DNA of 64,000 nucleotides from Algibacter mikhailovii (GTDB taxonomy: Bacteria; Bacteroidota; Bacteroidia; Flavobacteriales; Flavobacteriaceae): contig NZ_BMWZ01000004.1 of NCBI RefSeq assembly GCF_014651495.1, positions 124,001 to 188,000 of the forward strand, read 5' to 3'. The translations under genes and the position numbers were made by a program. The notes beneath the pieces were generated by a model, which searched no databases, had not been told where the DNA came from, and saw only the letters and a list, made by a program, of their open reading frames with translations. Positions 8,266-17,000 of this stretch are shown here, piece after piece. Position 1 is the first letter of the stretch. Each line of letters begins with the position of its first letter.

Positions 8266-8303
8266 TGTAGGCTAACTAGCTATATTCTTATATAACCTAT
8301 TGT
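8266..8303 (-). repeat. Dispersed intergenic repeat, partial copy E
   Basis: TGTAGGCTAACTAGCTATAT followed by TCTTATATAACC resembles the end block of the other copies (TAGGC..AACTAGCAAT...TTATATACG). Only this end is present. The rest of 8304-8481 shows nothing I can name. Confidence 0.45.
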
Positions 8304-8481
8304 TTATACGATTGTATTCCCTGATAAATCTAATACTCCTTTATTTATCTATAATTGAAATGTAGATTTTAAAACAGGGGTTATCGCACTCAAATATAGA
8401 GATTAGAATTGTATTATTTAGAATAATTCCTACGTTTCTAGAAGTCAAAATATTTAGGCAACTATCCTACAGTATTGCGGG

Positions 8482-10227
8482 CTACTTTTTAACGATACGC
8501 TTATTTATAGTTTTGGACGCATTAGATAACCTGAATATATAAAGCCCCGGATTCAATTGTGATAAATCCACAATATCATCCAAATAAGGCCGCTTGAAAA
8601 TCAATTTACCAACCATATCATATACGGCAAGTGTATTGAATGCCTCTGCCCCTTGAATATGGATTGTGTTTCCTGCTGGATTTGGCCATAACACAACGTT
8701 TTCCTTTGAATCTAAATCATTTTCAACGCCTAAGGATGCAGCTTCATAGGCTCTAAATTCCAATAAACTCACCCAAGATCCTGTATAATATTCAGCACCT
8801 GTTACTGTGATTTTTACAAATCGACCATTAGTTCCAGAAAACACATCAATGATAGGATTTAATTCCGTTCCTGGTGTTGTATTATCTGAGCGATCTACAA
8901 TCTCGGTATAGATTCCATTTTCTGTACTTGATACAGAGACCGTATACTTATAAGCCCTATCGGTATAACATACCATTTCTGTTCTTCCTAAGGCATACAC
9001 AGCACCCAAATCTATTACAGCGGTTTGCGGAAATCCTGAGACCGACCATCGTGTAGATGTCAAGCCATCTACCAAATGCCCTAATTCATTATCTTCATGA
9101 TGGGTCCCCGTTCCTGTAACCGGTTTGTTAAGTGCTAGATTAATACCCGAAGGATCTTCTACCACGGTAATTGTACTTGTAGCAGTAAATCCACCTTCAT
9201 CAGAAGTTACGGTTATAATCGCCTTACCCGGTTTTACTCCCGTTACCAAACCCGTACTTGAATTCACCGATGCTACCAATGCATTCGAACTACTAAAACT
9301 TACGCCTTTATTAGTGGCACTTGATGGACTTATAACTTCTGATAATTGATAAGTACCTCCTATAGAAAGGTCTACTGTGCTTGGTAATAAGGACACCCCT
9401 GTAACATGAGAAGCATCATGCTCAACATAAAAATCATATACTAATACTTCGCCATAATTATTAGGATCATTGCTATCTGTACCTTCTCTTTCAGAATTAC
9501 TTTGCGTATAATTCCCTACCTTAAAATAGGTTTCGTCGTAATCTAAATCCATAACATAGTCATTGGCGCCATCCTTAATTAAATACGACGCTGCGTTACC
9601 GCTATTAAAAGCTGTTTTAAGATTTCCATCTTCTGAATAGTAACAGTAGTGTTTACCATCCTCTATTAGAAAAACAACTTCATGAATAGTACCTAGGGCA
9701 TAATTTGTTTTAATGGTTAAATCGTCTCTCAATTTATTGCCATTAAAGGACAAAAACAGATGCCTATCTTCCAATCGCAATACCATTGAATCATCAATGC
9801 CATCATCTTTATTTCCATGAATTTGAGTAGCCACTAAATGCGACTTATTCATTGGTAAATGCGTAATGGCTTGTTTCACATAGATCAAATGTGACCCTTC
9901 AGTCGTCCAATAAATATTTCCGCCACCATCTGCTTCTAGCTCTCTAAGTTCTGAGCGTATATAACTAGAATTTGGCGTAGTGCCGTTATCAGTTCTAATT
10001 GGCGTGCGAAAAACAATGGCATCTTTTGCCCCATTCACATAAAAGTATTCATTGTTAGCCTCACCACACAGCGTTTTATCTTCAACCCCGGTTGGGTAGG
10101 TGATCTTCCATTGCTTACAATTATCCATAAGGTCTGAGGGCACTTGAGCCCTTAAAGGACCAAAAACACAAATGAATACTATTAAAAAGGTGAATGCCGT
10201 CGTTTGATTTTGCTTATTATTTTTCAC
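8482..10227 (-). CDS. Secreted PL7 alginate lyase with Big2, F5/8C and T9SS sorting domains
   Basis: 581 aa. Signal peptide about 1-28. The PL7 catalytic domain (about 32-272) shows the three family motifs: RSELRE (91-96), QIH (135-137) and YFKVGNYTQ (234-242), carrying the catalytic Arg, Gln/His and Tyr. QIH rather than QVH is usually linked to polyguluronate preference. A bacterial Ig-like group 2 domain follows (about 275-356), then an F5/8C discoidin carbohydrate-binding domain (about 362-496), then a type IX sorting domain (about 510-581) with WPNPAGN and a basic end RIVKK. It cleaves alginate by beta-elimination outside the cell or on its surface. No alginate PUL partner is next to it. 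Two TTGGTTAACCAA palindromes upstream suggest a GntR-type repressor. Confidence 0.93.
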   Translation of the reverse strand: MKNNKQNQTTAFTFLIVFICVFGPLRAQVPSDLMDNCKQWKITYPTGVEDKTLCGEANNEYFYVNGAKDAIVFRTPIRTDNGTTPNSSYIRSELRELEADGGGNIYWTTEGSHLIYVKQAITHLPMNKSHLVATQIHGNKDDGIDDSMVLRLEDRHLFLSFNGNKLRDDLTIKTNYALGTIHEVVFLIEDGKHYCYYSEDGNLKTAFNSGNAASYLIKDGANDYVMDLDYDETYFKVGNYTQSNSEREGTDSNDPNNYGEVLVYDFYVEHDASHVTGVSLLPSTVDLSIGGTYQLSEVISPSSATNKGVSFSSSNALVASVNSSTGLVTGVKPGKAIITVTSDEGGFTATSTITVVEDPSGINLALNKPVTGTGTHHEDNELGHLVDGLTSTRWSVSGFPQTAVIDLGAVYALGRTEMVCYTDRAYKYTVSVSSTENGIYTEIVDRSDNTTPGTELNPIIDVFSGTNGRFVKITVTGAEYYTGSWVSLLEFRAYEAASLGVENDLDSKENVVLWPNPAGNTIHIQGAEAFNTLAVYDMVGKLIFKRPYLDDIVDLSQLNPGLYIFRLSNASKTINKRIVKK

Positions 10228-10248
10228 TTAATCTTAGCCATTAATTAG

Positions 10249-10256
10249 TAAATATA
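10249..10256 (-). promoter_or_regulatory. Candidate -7 box of the alginate lyase gene
   Basis: On the minus strand this reads TATATTTA, one base from the Bacteroidetes TAnnTTTG consensus. It lies 22 bases before the start codon. The nearer palindromic operator occupies the place of the -33 element, so a bound repressor would block RNA polymerase. Confidence 0.4.
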
Positions 10257-10263
10257 AAACATA

Positions 10264-10285
10264 TTAAATTGGTTAACCAGTTTAA
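10264..10285 (-). promoter_or_regulatory. Operator 1 of the alginate lyase gene
   Basis: TTAAATTGGTTAACCAGTTT with two further bases forms a 22-bp palindrome with one mismatched pair, centred between 10274 and 10275. The half site TTGGT..ACCA matches the general FadR/UxuR-type GntR pattern (TGGTnnACCA), known for hexuronate regulators. Confidence 0.65.
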
Positions 10286-10318
10286 CGCTCTGCAAAATAT
10301 GAAAAAAAACACATGCAC

Positions 10319-10346
10319 AACACAAATTGGTTAACCAATTTGTGTT
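10319..10346 (-). promoter_or_regulatory. Operator 2 of the alginate lyase gene, 28-bp perfect palindrome
   Basis: All 28 bases pair symmetrically around TTGGTTAACCAA, extended on both sides by AACACAAA and its complement. The centre is 58 bp from that of operator 1, about five and a half helical turns. The two sites share the 12-bp core except one base. Confidence 0.7.
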
Positions 10347-10518
10347 ATAAATCAGATATTAACACATCGTCCCGTTATATGGCACTAGGCACCGTTGTAA
10401 AAATCAAAAAAGGGCTAGATAATAGGGGCAAAATCAATTTGAGTAGATTTTTTTTTCAGTGAATCAAAAAAATTAAAAATTTCAAAACACCCCTGACACG
10501 ATCCGTCACAAACGCTCT

Positions 10519-10526
10519 TAAATTTG
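10519..10526 (+). promoter_or_regulatory. -7 promoter box of the VOC gene
   Basis: TAAATTTG is a perfect TAnnTTTG box 33 bases before the ATG at 10560. No clear TTG lies at the expected -33 position. Confidence 0.5.
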
Positions 10527-10559
10527 TATTAAAGTTTAACAACAAAATCCATTCTAAAA

Positions 10560-10937
10560 ATGAAAAACGCAGTGAACTGGTTTGAAATTCCAGTAAAAAA
10601 TTACGAAAGAGCAAAACAATTTTACAGCACGGTTATGGCTTTAGAAATTAAAGATAATCACATGCCAGAGCAAAACATTAAATATGGCATGTTCCCTTAT
10701 GACGCCGATAACAACGGCGTAGGCGGCGGTCTTATTGAAGGTAATGGACAAAACCCAACCACAGATGGTCCTACTATTTACCTCAATGCCGGAGATGATT
10801 TAAATTTAGCTTTAAATAAAGTGGAAATCTCTGGAGGTAAAATAATGATGCCAAAAACTGATATTGGGGAAAATGGCTTTATGGCTCAGTTTACAGATAC
10901 CGAAGGCAATAGAATTGCACTACATTCTTGGATGTAA
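10560..10937 (+). CDS. VOC-family protein (glyoxalase/bleomycin-resistance fold)
   Basis: 125 aa, the normal length for a single-chain VOC protein with two beta-alpha-beta-beta-beta modules. It opens with VNWFEIPVKNYERAKQFYS, the typical first strand and helix, and ends with FTDTEGNRIALHS, the typical last strands. A metal-binding set is not complete in the usual positions (the His/Glu pattern is weak), so it may be a ligand-binding member rather than an enzyme. It precedes a WYL regulator by 67 bases on the same strand; an internal promoter box suggests the regulator is transcribed separately. Function in detail is unknown. Confidence 0.85.
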   Translation: MKNAVNWFEIPVKNYERAKQFYSTVMALEIKDNHMPEQNIKYGMFPYDADNNGVGGGLIEGNGQNPTTDGPTIYLNAGDDLNLALNKVEISGGKIMMPKTDIGENGFMAQFTDTEGNRIALHSWM

Positions 10938-10991
10938 TACAACTTAAACAATCAAAAAACGAGAGGATAGCGAATTGTTTCAACCGTTCGC

Positions 10992-10999
10992 TATCTTTG
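10992..10999 (+). promoter_or_regulatory. -7 promoter box of the WYL regulator gene
   Basis: TATCTTTG is a perfect TAnnTTTG box that ends 5 bases before the ATG at 11005. Transcription would begin at or next to the start codon, giving a nearly leaderless message. It also argues against an upstream TTG start at 10975. Confidence 0.5.
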
Positions 11000-11004
11000 T
11001 TTTC

Positions 11005-11694
11005 ATGTCACAATTATCAAGACTCATAAGTATTCTGACGTTATTAAGGTCCAAAAGACTTTTAACTGCAACTGAACTTGCTAATAAGTTCAATGTTAGC
11101 ATTAGAACGATTTATAGAGATATTAGAAAACTTGAAGAGGCAGGCATTCCGGTGACAACAATTGAAGGGCGAGGATATTCGCTGATGGAAGGCTACCATA
11201 TTTCGCCGGTTCAATTTACTGAAAAACAAGCCAACGCCTTAATTACCGCACAGCATTTAGTTAATCAAACTCAAGACGTCTCTTTTATTGAAGATTTTAA
11301 AGAGGCGCTAATCAAAATAAAATCAGTATTCAGGTCTTCAATTCAGGAGAAAAGTGAGCTTTTAGATAGTAAAATTCACATTTTTGACGCTAACCATGAA
11401 AATTTGACCAGTAATGCTCTTTCTGAAATTCAATTGGCGATAACCAACTTTAATTACATTGAAATCAATTATTGCAAAGCAAACGATACCCAAAGTTCAT
11501 TTAGAAAAATAGAACCATATGCTTTCTATTCCACAAACCATAAGTGGATTTTAATGGCGTGGTGTCATTTACGTCATGATTATCGCGCCTTTAGAATTGA
11601 CCGTATTGAACACTTTAAAATACTACACGACAAATTTGAAGATCGAAAATTCAATCTACAAACGTATTTTCAATCTTGCCCATATGACAAATAA
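11005..11694 (+). CDS. HTH/WYL-domain transcriptional regulator (YafY type)
   Basis: 229 aa. The N-terminus is a winged helix-turn-helix (about 1-60): SRLISILTLLRSKRLLTATEL then FNVSIRTIYRDIRKLEEAGIP as recognition region, in the DeoR/HTH_11 style. The C-terminal part (about 135-215) is a WYL domain, with the modified core HKWILMAWCHLRHDYRAFRIDRI; WYL domains sense small ligands or nucleic acids. The ATG at 11005 is chosen over a TTG at 10975 because the promoter box lies between them. The target genes are not visible; the adjacent VOC gene is a natural candidate. Confidence 0.88.
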   Translation: MSQLSRLISILTLLRSKRLLTATELANKFNVSIRTIYRDIRKLEEAGIPVTTIEGRGYSLMEGYHISPVQFTEKQANALITAQHLVNQTQDVSFIEDFKEALIKIKSVFRSSIQEKSELLDSKIHIFDANHENLTSNALSEIQLAITNFNYIEINYCKANDTQSSFRKIEPYAFYSTNHKWILMAWCHLRHDYRAFRIDRIEHFKILHDKFEDRKFNLQTYFQSCPYDK

Positions 11695-11903
11695 GAACTT
11701 TAGTTTACGCCCAATTCACAATTGACAGTTTTTCATTTTTCCCCAGTAGTTCTGTTATGAAAATAACCGTTCTTATTTCTTACTAGTCTTTGCGATGAAT
11801 GAAAGCAACATCCTTGAAATTGTAGTTATTTTGTGCTAATAGACGTCCTATATTTTGGTTTAATTTTAACAGTTAAAACCCTCCAAGACTATACGTTCTT
11901 AAC

Positions 11904-11911
11904 TATTTTTG
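11904..11911 (+). promoter_or_regulatory. -7 promoter box of the FKBP lipoprotein gene
   Basis: TATTTTTG matches TAnnTTTG and lies 19 bases before the ATG at 11931. No clear -33 TTG is seen. Confidence 0.45.
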
Positions 11912-11930
11912 CAAAATTAAATTTTATAAT

Positions 11931-12758
11931 ATGAAACATATATTAGTTCTCCTTACTTTGGTTTTGTTTGCATCATGCAGCAGTGATGATACTCCCAAAG
12001 ATTACACCTCACTTAATGAAGAGGAAATAAAAGCATACATAACCGCAAATAATTTAACGGCACAACGAAGTAATTCTGGTCTATACTACGTTATTGATGA
12101 ACCTGGTATCGGAGAGAACCCTATATCAACTGATCGTGTTAAAGTTAGCTATAAAGGCTATTATACAAACGGAACTGTTTTTGATGAAAGTGATGACGAA
12201 GGTATTTCTTTCTTTCTACAAAACGTTATTAGTGGTTGGGCTGAAGGGCTTACCTATTTCCAAGAAGGTGGTAGTGGTAAACTGCTTATTCCTTCCCATT
12301 TGGCCTATGGTAGCAATGATTACAATAATATACCTGGTGGGTCTGTGCTAATATTTGACATAGAACTTGTTTATGTGAATTATGTTACTGAAAATGATCA
12401 ACAAATCAATAGTTATTTAAGTGCGAATAATTTAGAAGCTCAAAAGACAGATTCTGGACTTTATTACATTATAGATGAACCTGGTGATGGCGCACAAGTG
12501 ACTTTACAAGATGAGGTAAGTTTAACCTATAAAGGTTATTTTACTAATGAAGAAGTATTTGATGAAAGTGCAAGTAGTGTAAATTTCAATTTAGCAACCT
12601 TAATCCCTGGATTTGCTGAAGGCCTTACTAAGTTTAAAGAAGGTGGTAGTGGTACCCTTTTTATACCATCTCACTTAGCCTATGGCAATAGTGCTATTGG
12701 CGGTTTACCTGCGGGTTCTGTACTTATTTTTGACGTTGAAGTCATTTCCGTTAACTAG
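11931..12758 (+). CDS. Lipoprotein with two tandem FKBP-type peptidyl-prolyl isomerase domains
   Basis: 275 aa. Lipobox FASC (Cys16) followed by a Ser/Asp-rich spacer, so it is a membrane-anchored envelope protein. Two FKBP domains follow: about 52-153 and 165-275. Each has its own leading helix (EEEIKAYITANNLTAQ and the like), the core VSYKGYYTNGTVFDES / LTYKGYFTNEEVFDES, and the pocket segment IPSHLAYG. The halves are clearly related, so the gene arose by internal duplication. Such enzymes speed proline isomerisation during folding of exported proteins. It is monocistronic: own promoter box and a strong terminator. Confidence 0.92.
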   Translation: MKHILVLLTLVLFASCSSDDTPKDYTSLNEEEIKAYITANNLTAQRSNSGLYYVIDEPGIGENPISTDRVKVSYKGYYTNGTVFDESDDEGISFFLQNVISGWAEGLTYFQEGGSGKLLIPSHLAYGSNDYNNIPGGSVLIFDIELVYVNYVTENDQQINSYLSANNLEAQKTDSGLYYIIDEPGDGAQVTLQDEVSLTYKGYFTNEEVFDESASSVNFNLATLIPGFAEGLTKFKEGGSGTLFIPSHLAYGNSAIGGLPAGSVLIFDVEVISVN

Positions 12759-12781
12759 AACCTCATTACGCATAAAATTAC

Positions 12782-12811
12782 AACCACCTTGTTTTTCAAG
12801 GTGGTTTTTTT
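12782..12811 (+). terminator. Terminator of the FKBP lipoprotein gene
   Basis: AACCACCTTG (12782-12791) pairs with CAAGGTGGTT (12797-12806) around a T5 loop and is followed by T5. It is a strong intrinsic terminator. Confidence 0.85.
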
Positions 12812-13082
12812 ATGAAGTTAATTGATGAGTTATTGCTGTCTCGAAGTACTTTCTTGGGATTGTTCTTGGATACTGCACGTAAAACAGCTCCTTGGGACAT
12901 CAACCTACGGGCCACAGAAGTCCCTCTCAATATCTGCAAACATTAAACTATAAAGTCATCTTTTGTAATTAATAATCAATCGATTAAAAATTACAATGTT
13001 TAAAGCAATACCACTTTAATGAAATGAAATAACCTAAAATTTAGCTATCTTTAAGAACTTACCAACCAAAAAATCACTTAAT
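12812..13082. other. Intergenic region before the ABC transporter genes
   Basis: A short open frame of 44 codons (12812-12946) starts directly behind the terminator T tract and reads through a patch richer in G+C than its surroundings. It has no recognised relatives and no promoter, so it is not called as a gene. TATCTTTA near 13044 is a candidate -7 box for the ABC operon. Confidence 0.4.
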
Positions 13083-13970
13083 ATGGGATTACAGATCAGC
13101 AATTTAAACAAAACCTATTCCAATGGCGTACAAGCATTAAAAAATGTTTCCCTTGATATTCCATCGGGCATGTTTGGACTATTAGGACCTAACGGCGCAG
13201 GAAAATCATCCTTAATGAGAACATTGGCCACCTTGCAACAAGCGGACTCTGGCACTGTAACCCTAGGTGATATTGATGTTTTAAATAATAAAGAACAGGT
13301 GCGTAAAATTTTAGGTTATTTACCGCAAGAATTTGGTGTTTACCCTAAAATAAGTTCTTATAATATGTTGAACCATATCGCTTCTCTTAAAGGCGTTTCC
13401 AACAAAGCTGAGCGTAAAGATTTGGTTGAATCATTATTAAACAAAACCAATTTATGGCAGTTTCGAAATAAAAGTTTAGGCACCTACTCTGGCGGTATGA
13501 AACAGCGATTTGGCATTGCGCAAGCCCTAATTGGTGATCCAAAATTGATTATTGTTGATGAACCAACGGCGGGTTTAGACCCTGCAGAACGCGTTCGCTT
13601 TCATAATTTATTAAGTGAAATTGGAGAGAACACCATTGTTATATTATCTACTCATATCGTTGAAGATATTTCTAACCTCTGCAACAATATGGCTATTATA
13701 TGTCTTGGAGAGGTTGTGGCAAAAGGTAACCCCATTGTTTTAACTGAAGGTATAAAAGGCCGAATTTGGAAAAAAACTATTGAAAAAGCAGAACTGAATA
13801 ACTACCAAGAAGAATTTCAAGTGATTTCTACATATCTTAAAAGTGGTAAAACTGTAATTCACGTGTTAAGCGATAACCAACCAGAGGCGTCTTTTCAGGC
13901 TTCTACGGCGAATTTAGAAGATGTTTATTTTTCTGAAATTACGACGCGCATGAACACTGTTTCGGCATAA
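13083..13970 (+). CDS. ABC transporter ATP-binding protein
   Basis: 295 aa. All ATPase motifs are intact: Walker A GPNGAGKS (35-42), Q-loop at LPQEFG (80-85), signature YSGGMKQ (135-141), Walker B LIIVDEPTAGLDP (155-167) and the H-loop in STHIVED. The last 80 residues form the C-terminal extension common to ABC-2-type exporters. The permease/peptidase gene starts 34 bases downstream, so the two form one operon and one transporter. The substrate is unknown; the fused peptidase hints at peptides or proteins. Confidence 0.95.
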   Translation: MGLQISNLNKTYSNGVQALKNVSLDIPSGMFGLLGPNGAGKSSLMRTLATLQQADSGTVTLGDIDVLNNKEQVRKILGYLPQEFGVYPKISSYNMLNHIASLKGVSNKAERKDLVESLLNKTNLWQFRNKSLGTYSGGMKQRFGIAQALIGDPKLIIVDEPTAGLDPAERVRFHNLLSEIGENTIVILSTHIVEDISNLCNNMAIICLGEVVAKGNPIVLTEGIKGRIWKKTIEKAELNNYQEEFQVISTYLKSGKTVIHVLSDNQPEASFQASTANLEDVYFSEITTRMNTVSA

Positions 13971-14004
13971 TTACTTTTTAACGTTCACTTCAATTAATTC
14001 AATT

Positions 14005-17000
14005 ATGTTTAAAGAAATCTTCTTATTCGAAATAAAATACAGACTAAAGCGACCAGCCACCTGGGCCTATTTTGGAATTCTTTTAGTTTTTGGGCTTATT
14101 ATCTCTATTAGTGGGGATGTTCCTGCATCAGAAAAGACCTTTGTGAATTCGCCTGTTTCAATTGCTAGAATGTTATCCATCATTAGTATTTTTGGCATCA
14201 TGCTGGCTAGTGCTATAATGGGTGTGCCTGTTTACAGGGATATTGAGCACAAAACTAAGAACTACTACTTCTCTTATCCTATAAGTGAAAAAGGCTATAT
14301 TTTAGGTCGGTTTTTGGGCTCTATGTCAATACTCTTCCTAATTACATTGGGCTTTCATATTGGATTAATTATAGGGTTTGAAATTGGACCCTATGCTGGT
14401 TTCACTGAGGCCGAACGCTTTACATCCTTAAATCTTTGGCATTATATCCAACCCACATTAGTATTATGCTGGACAAACTTTTTCTTTGCTGGTTGTATAT
14501 TCTTTGCTTTAGTGAGTTTAACCAAAAAGGTGATGCTAGCCTATGCTGGAGGTGCCATTCTTTTCATCATATACTTAATCACATTAACGCTTACACAAGA
14601 CATTGAAAACAAAGATTTAGTGAGTCTCTTAGACCCATTCGCTTTAGGTACCTACTCCAATATCATAAGGTATTGGACCCCAGTAGAACAAAACGCCCTA
14701 ACCATTCCAATTTCAGGCTTACTTTTTTGGAATCGCTTACTCTGGGTAGGCATAGGCCTTCTAGCTTTTCTGTTCACCCTCTTTAAATTTGACTTTATTA
14801 CGTTCGTGAATGATAATTATAAGTCCAAAAAAAGAGATAAAAACTTAGACGAATCTAATCCTTCGGCGGCTTTAACAAAAGTGCCAAAAGTAACTCAAGT
14901 ATTTTCAGGAAAACTAAGCCTTAACCTTTTATTTAGTCTCGCCTTTATGGAGTTCAAAAATATTATAAGGGACAACTTTTTTAAGGCCATATTAATCGCA
15001 GCAGTTGCCTTTTTACTATTCGATGCGTTTTATGGATTTCCAGTCTATGGCACCCCATCATTGCCGCTGACATACTATATGCTAGAAGTAAAGGATTTTA
15101 ATTTTGTGATTCTCATCTTTGTCCTCATTGTGTTTATGACTGGGGAAGTATTACATAGAGAACGCACTGTTAATTACAATCAAATATTTGGTGCCCTTCC
15201 TTTATCAAATCGCTTAGTATACGCTTCAAAATTTTTAGCGCTAGTTATGGTGAGTTTCGTTCTTGTTAACATGGTTTTGGTTAGTGGCGTTTTAACACAG
15301 ATTGCCAAAGGGTATTTTAATTTTGAATTTGACATGTATTTTATTGACTTATACCTCATCGAATTTCCTAAATATATTACCTTCATTTTACTTGCCTTTT
15401 TTGTGCATTCCGTTGTTACAAAAAAGTTTATGGGTCACGTTATTGCAATAGCCATTTGGGCTTTACTGTTTGCATTAAATAGCTTTGTTGATGTAAATAA
15501 CAATCTCTATTTGTATGGTTATGCGCCAAGATATGTCCTTTCAGACATGAATGGATTTGGTCATTTTGGTACAGCCTTATTTTGGTTTAGAACCTATTGG
15601 TTGGCATGTGGTTTTGTTTTGCTTGTTATTGGCTATATGTTCTGGAAGCGTGGTACCGATTCTGGACGAAAAGCACGCTGGCAAATAGCCAAAGAACGTC
15701 TTAACATAAAAACAGTTGGTACCTTTAGTTTATTATTTATTGTTTTTATTGCCTCTGGTGCCTTTATAAATTACAATACTAAAACAGTCAATAAATACCG
15801 TACCGTTAAACAAGGGATATTAGGTCAAGCTGAATATGAAAAGCAATTAAACAAATATGACCAAATTGCCCAACCCAAAGTCATAGATGTTAAGGTAAAT
15901 GCCGATCTATTCCCTGAAAAAAGAAGTGCCAAAATAAAAGCAACCTACCTAATGGTGAATAAGTCCACTGAGGTTATTGATTCGTTACATCTACTATGGG
16001 GCGCTGAGGGCTTGCTGAAAAAAGAAATAAATACATTTACCATTGACGGTGAAAAACCAATTTTGGGCAAGCGCTATGACGATTTTGGTTATGAAATTTA
16101 TGCTTTTGACCAACCGTTAAAACCTAATGATACGGTTAAAATGATATTGGAGGTTACAGGCTCTTATAAAGGATTCCCTAATGAAGGTATGGGTTCAGAC
16201 ATTGTCTATAATGGCACATTTCTGAACAATGATTTTTTTCCTTCTTTTGGTTATAATACTGGAGGGGAGTTAACCAGTGATAAAGACCGAAAAAAGCATG
16301 ATCTTCCTGTAAAAGACTATCAATTACCCGACCAAAATGATGTCTGGGGACTTAGTAATTTATTATTTAATAATGATGCGGATTATGTGACTTTTGAGGG
16401 GACTGTAAGCACAGCTCCAGATCAAATTGCCATAATGCCAGGCTATTTACAAAAAGCATGGGAAGAAAATGGACGTAAATATTACACATATAAAATGGAA
16501 GGTGAGCTTGACTTTTTCTATAATATTTCTTCAGCCAATTATAATGTGCATAAAGAAGTCTGGAATGGTAATTCAGGTGAAACGGTGAATATAGAAATTT
16601 TCCATCACCCTTCGCACACCTACAATCTGGATCGGTTTACTAAATCTGTTAAACATTCTTTAGATTATTTTTCTGAAAGCTATGGTCCATATCAATATAG
16701 GCAGATGCGTATTTTAGAATTCCCGAGGTATGCATCCTTTGCGCAATCATTTCCTAATACCGTCCCATATTCTGAAAGCTTTGGCTGGGTTGGTGATTTT
16801 AGCGACCCCGAAGATATTGATTATGCCTATATGGTGACGGCCCATGAAGTTGCCCATCAATGGTGGGGACACCAAATCACGCCATCATCAACCAGGGGGT
16901 CTAATCAAATATCTGAATCTATGGCTGAATATTCATCGCTTATGGTTATGAAAAAAGAGTATGGTATTGATGCTATGCAAAAATTTCTAAAAAGAGAATT

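Noticed and set aside
12812-12946. 44-codon open frame in a patch of higher G+C behind the FKBP terminator
   Set aside because: It starts inside the terminator T tract, has no promoter and no recognisable similarity; too short to support as a gene.
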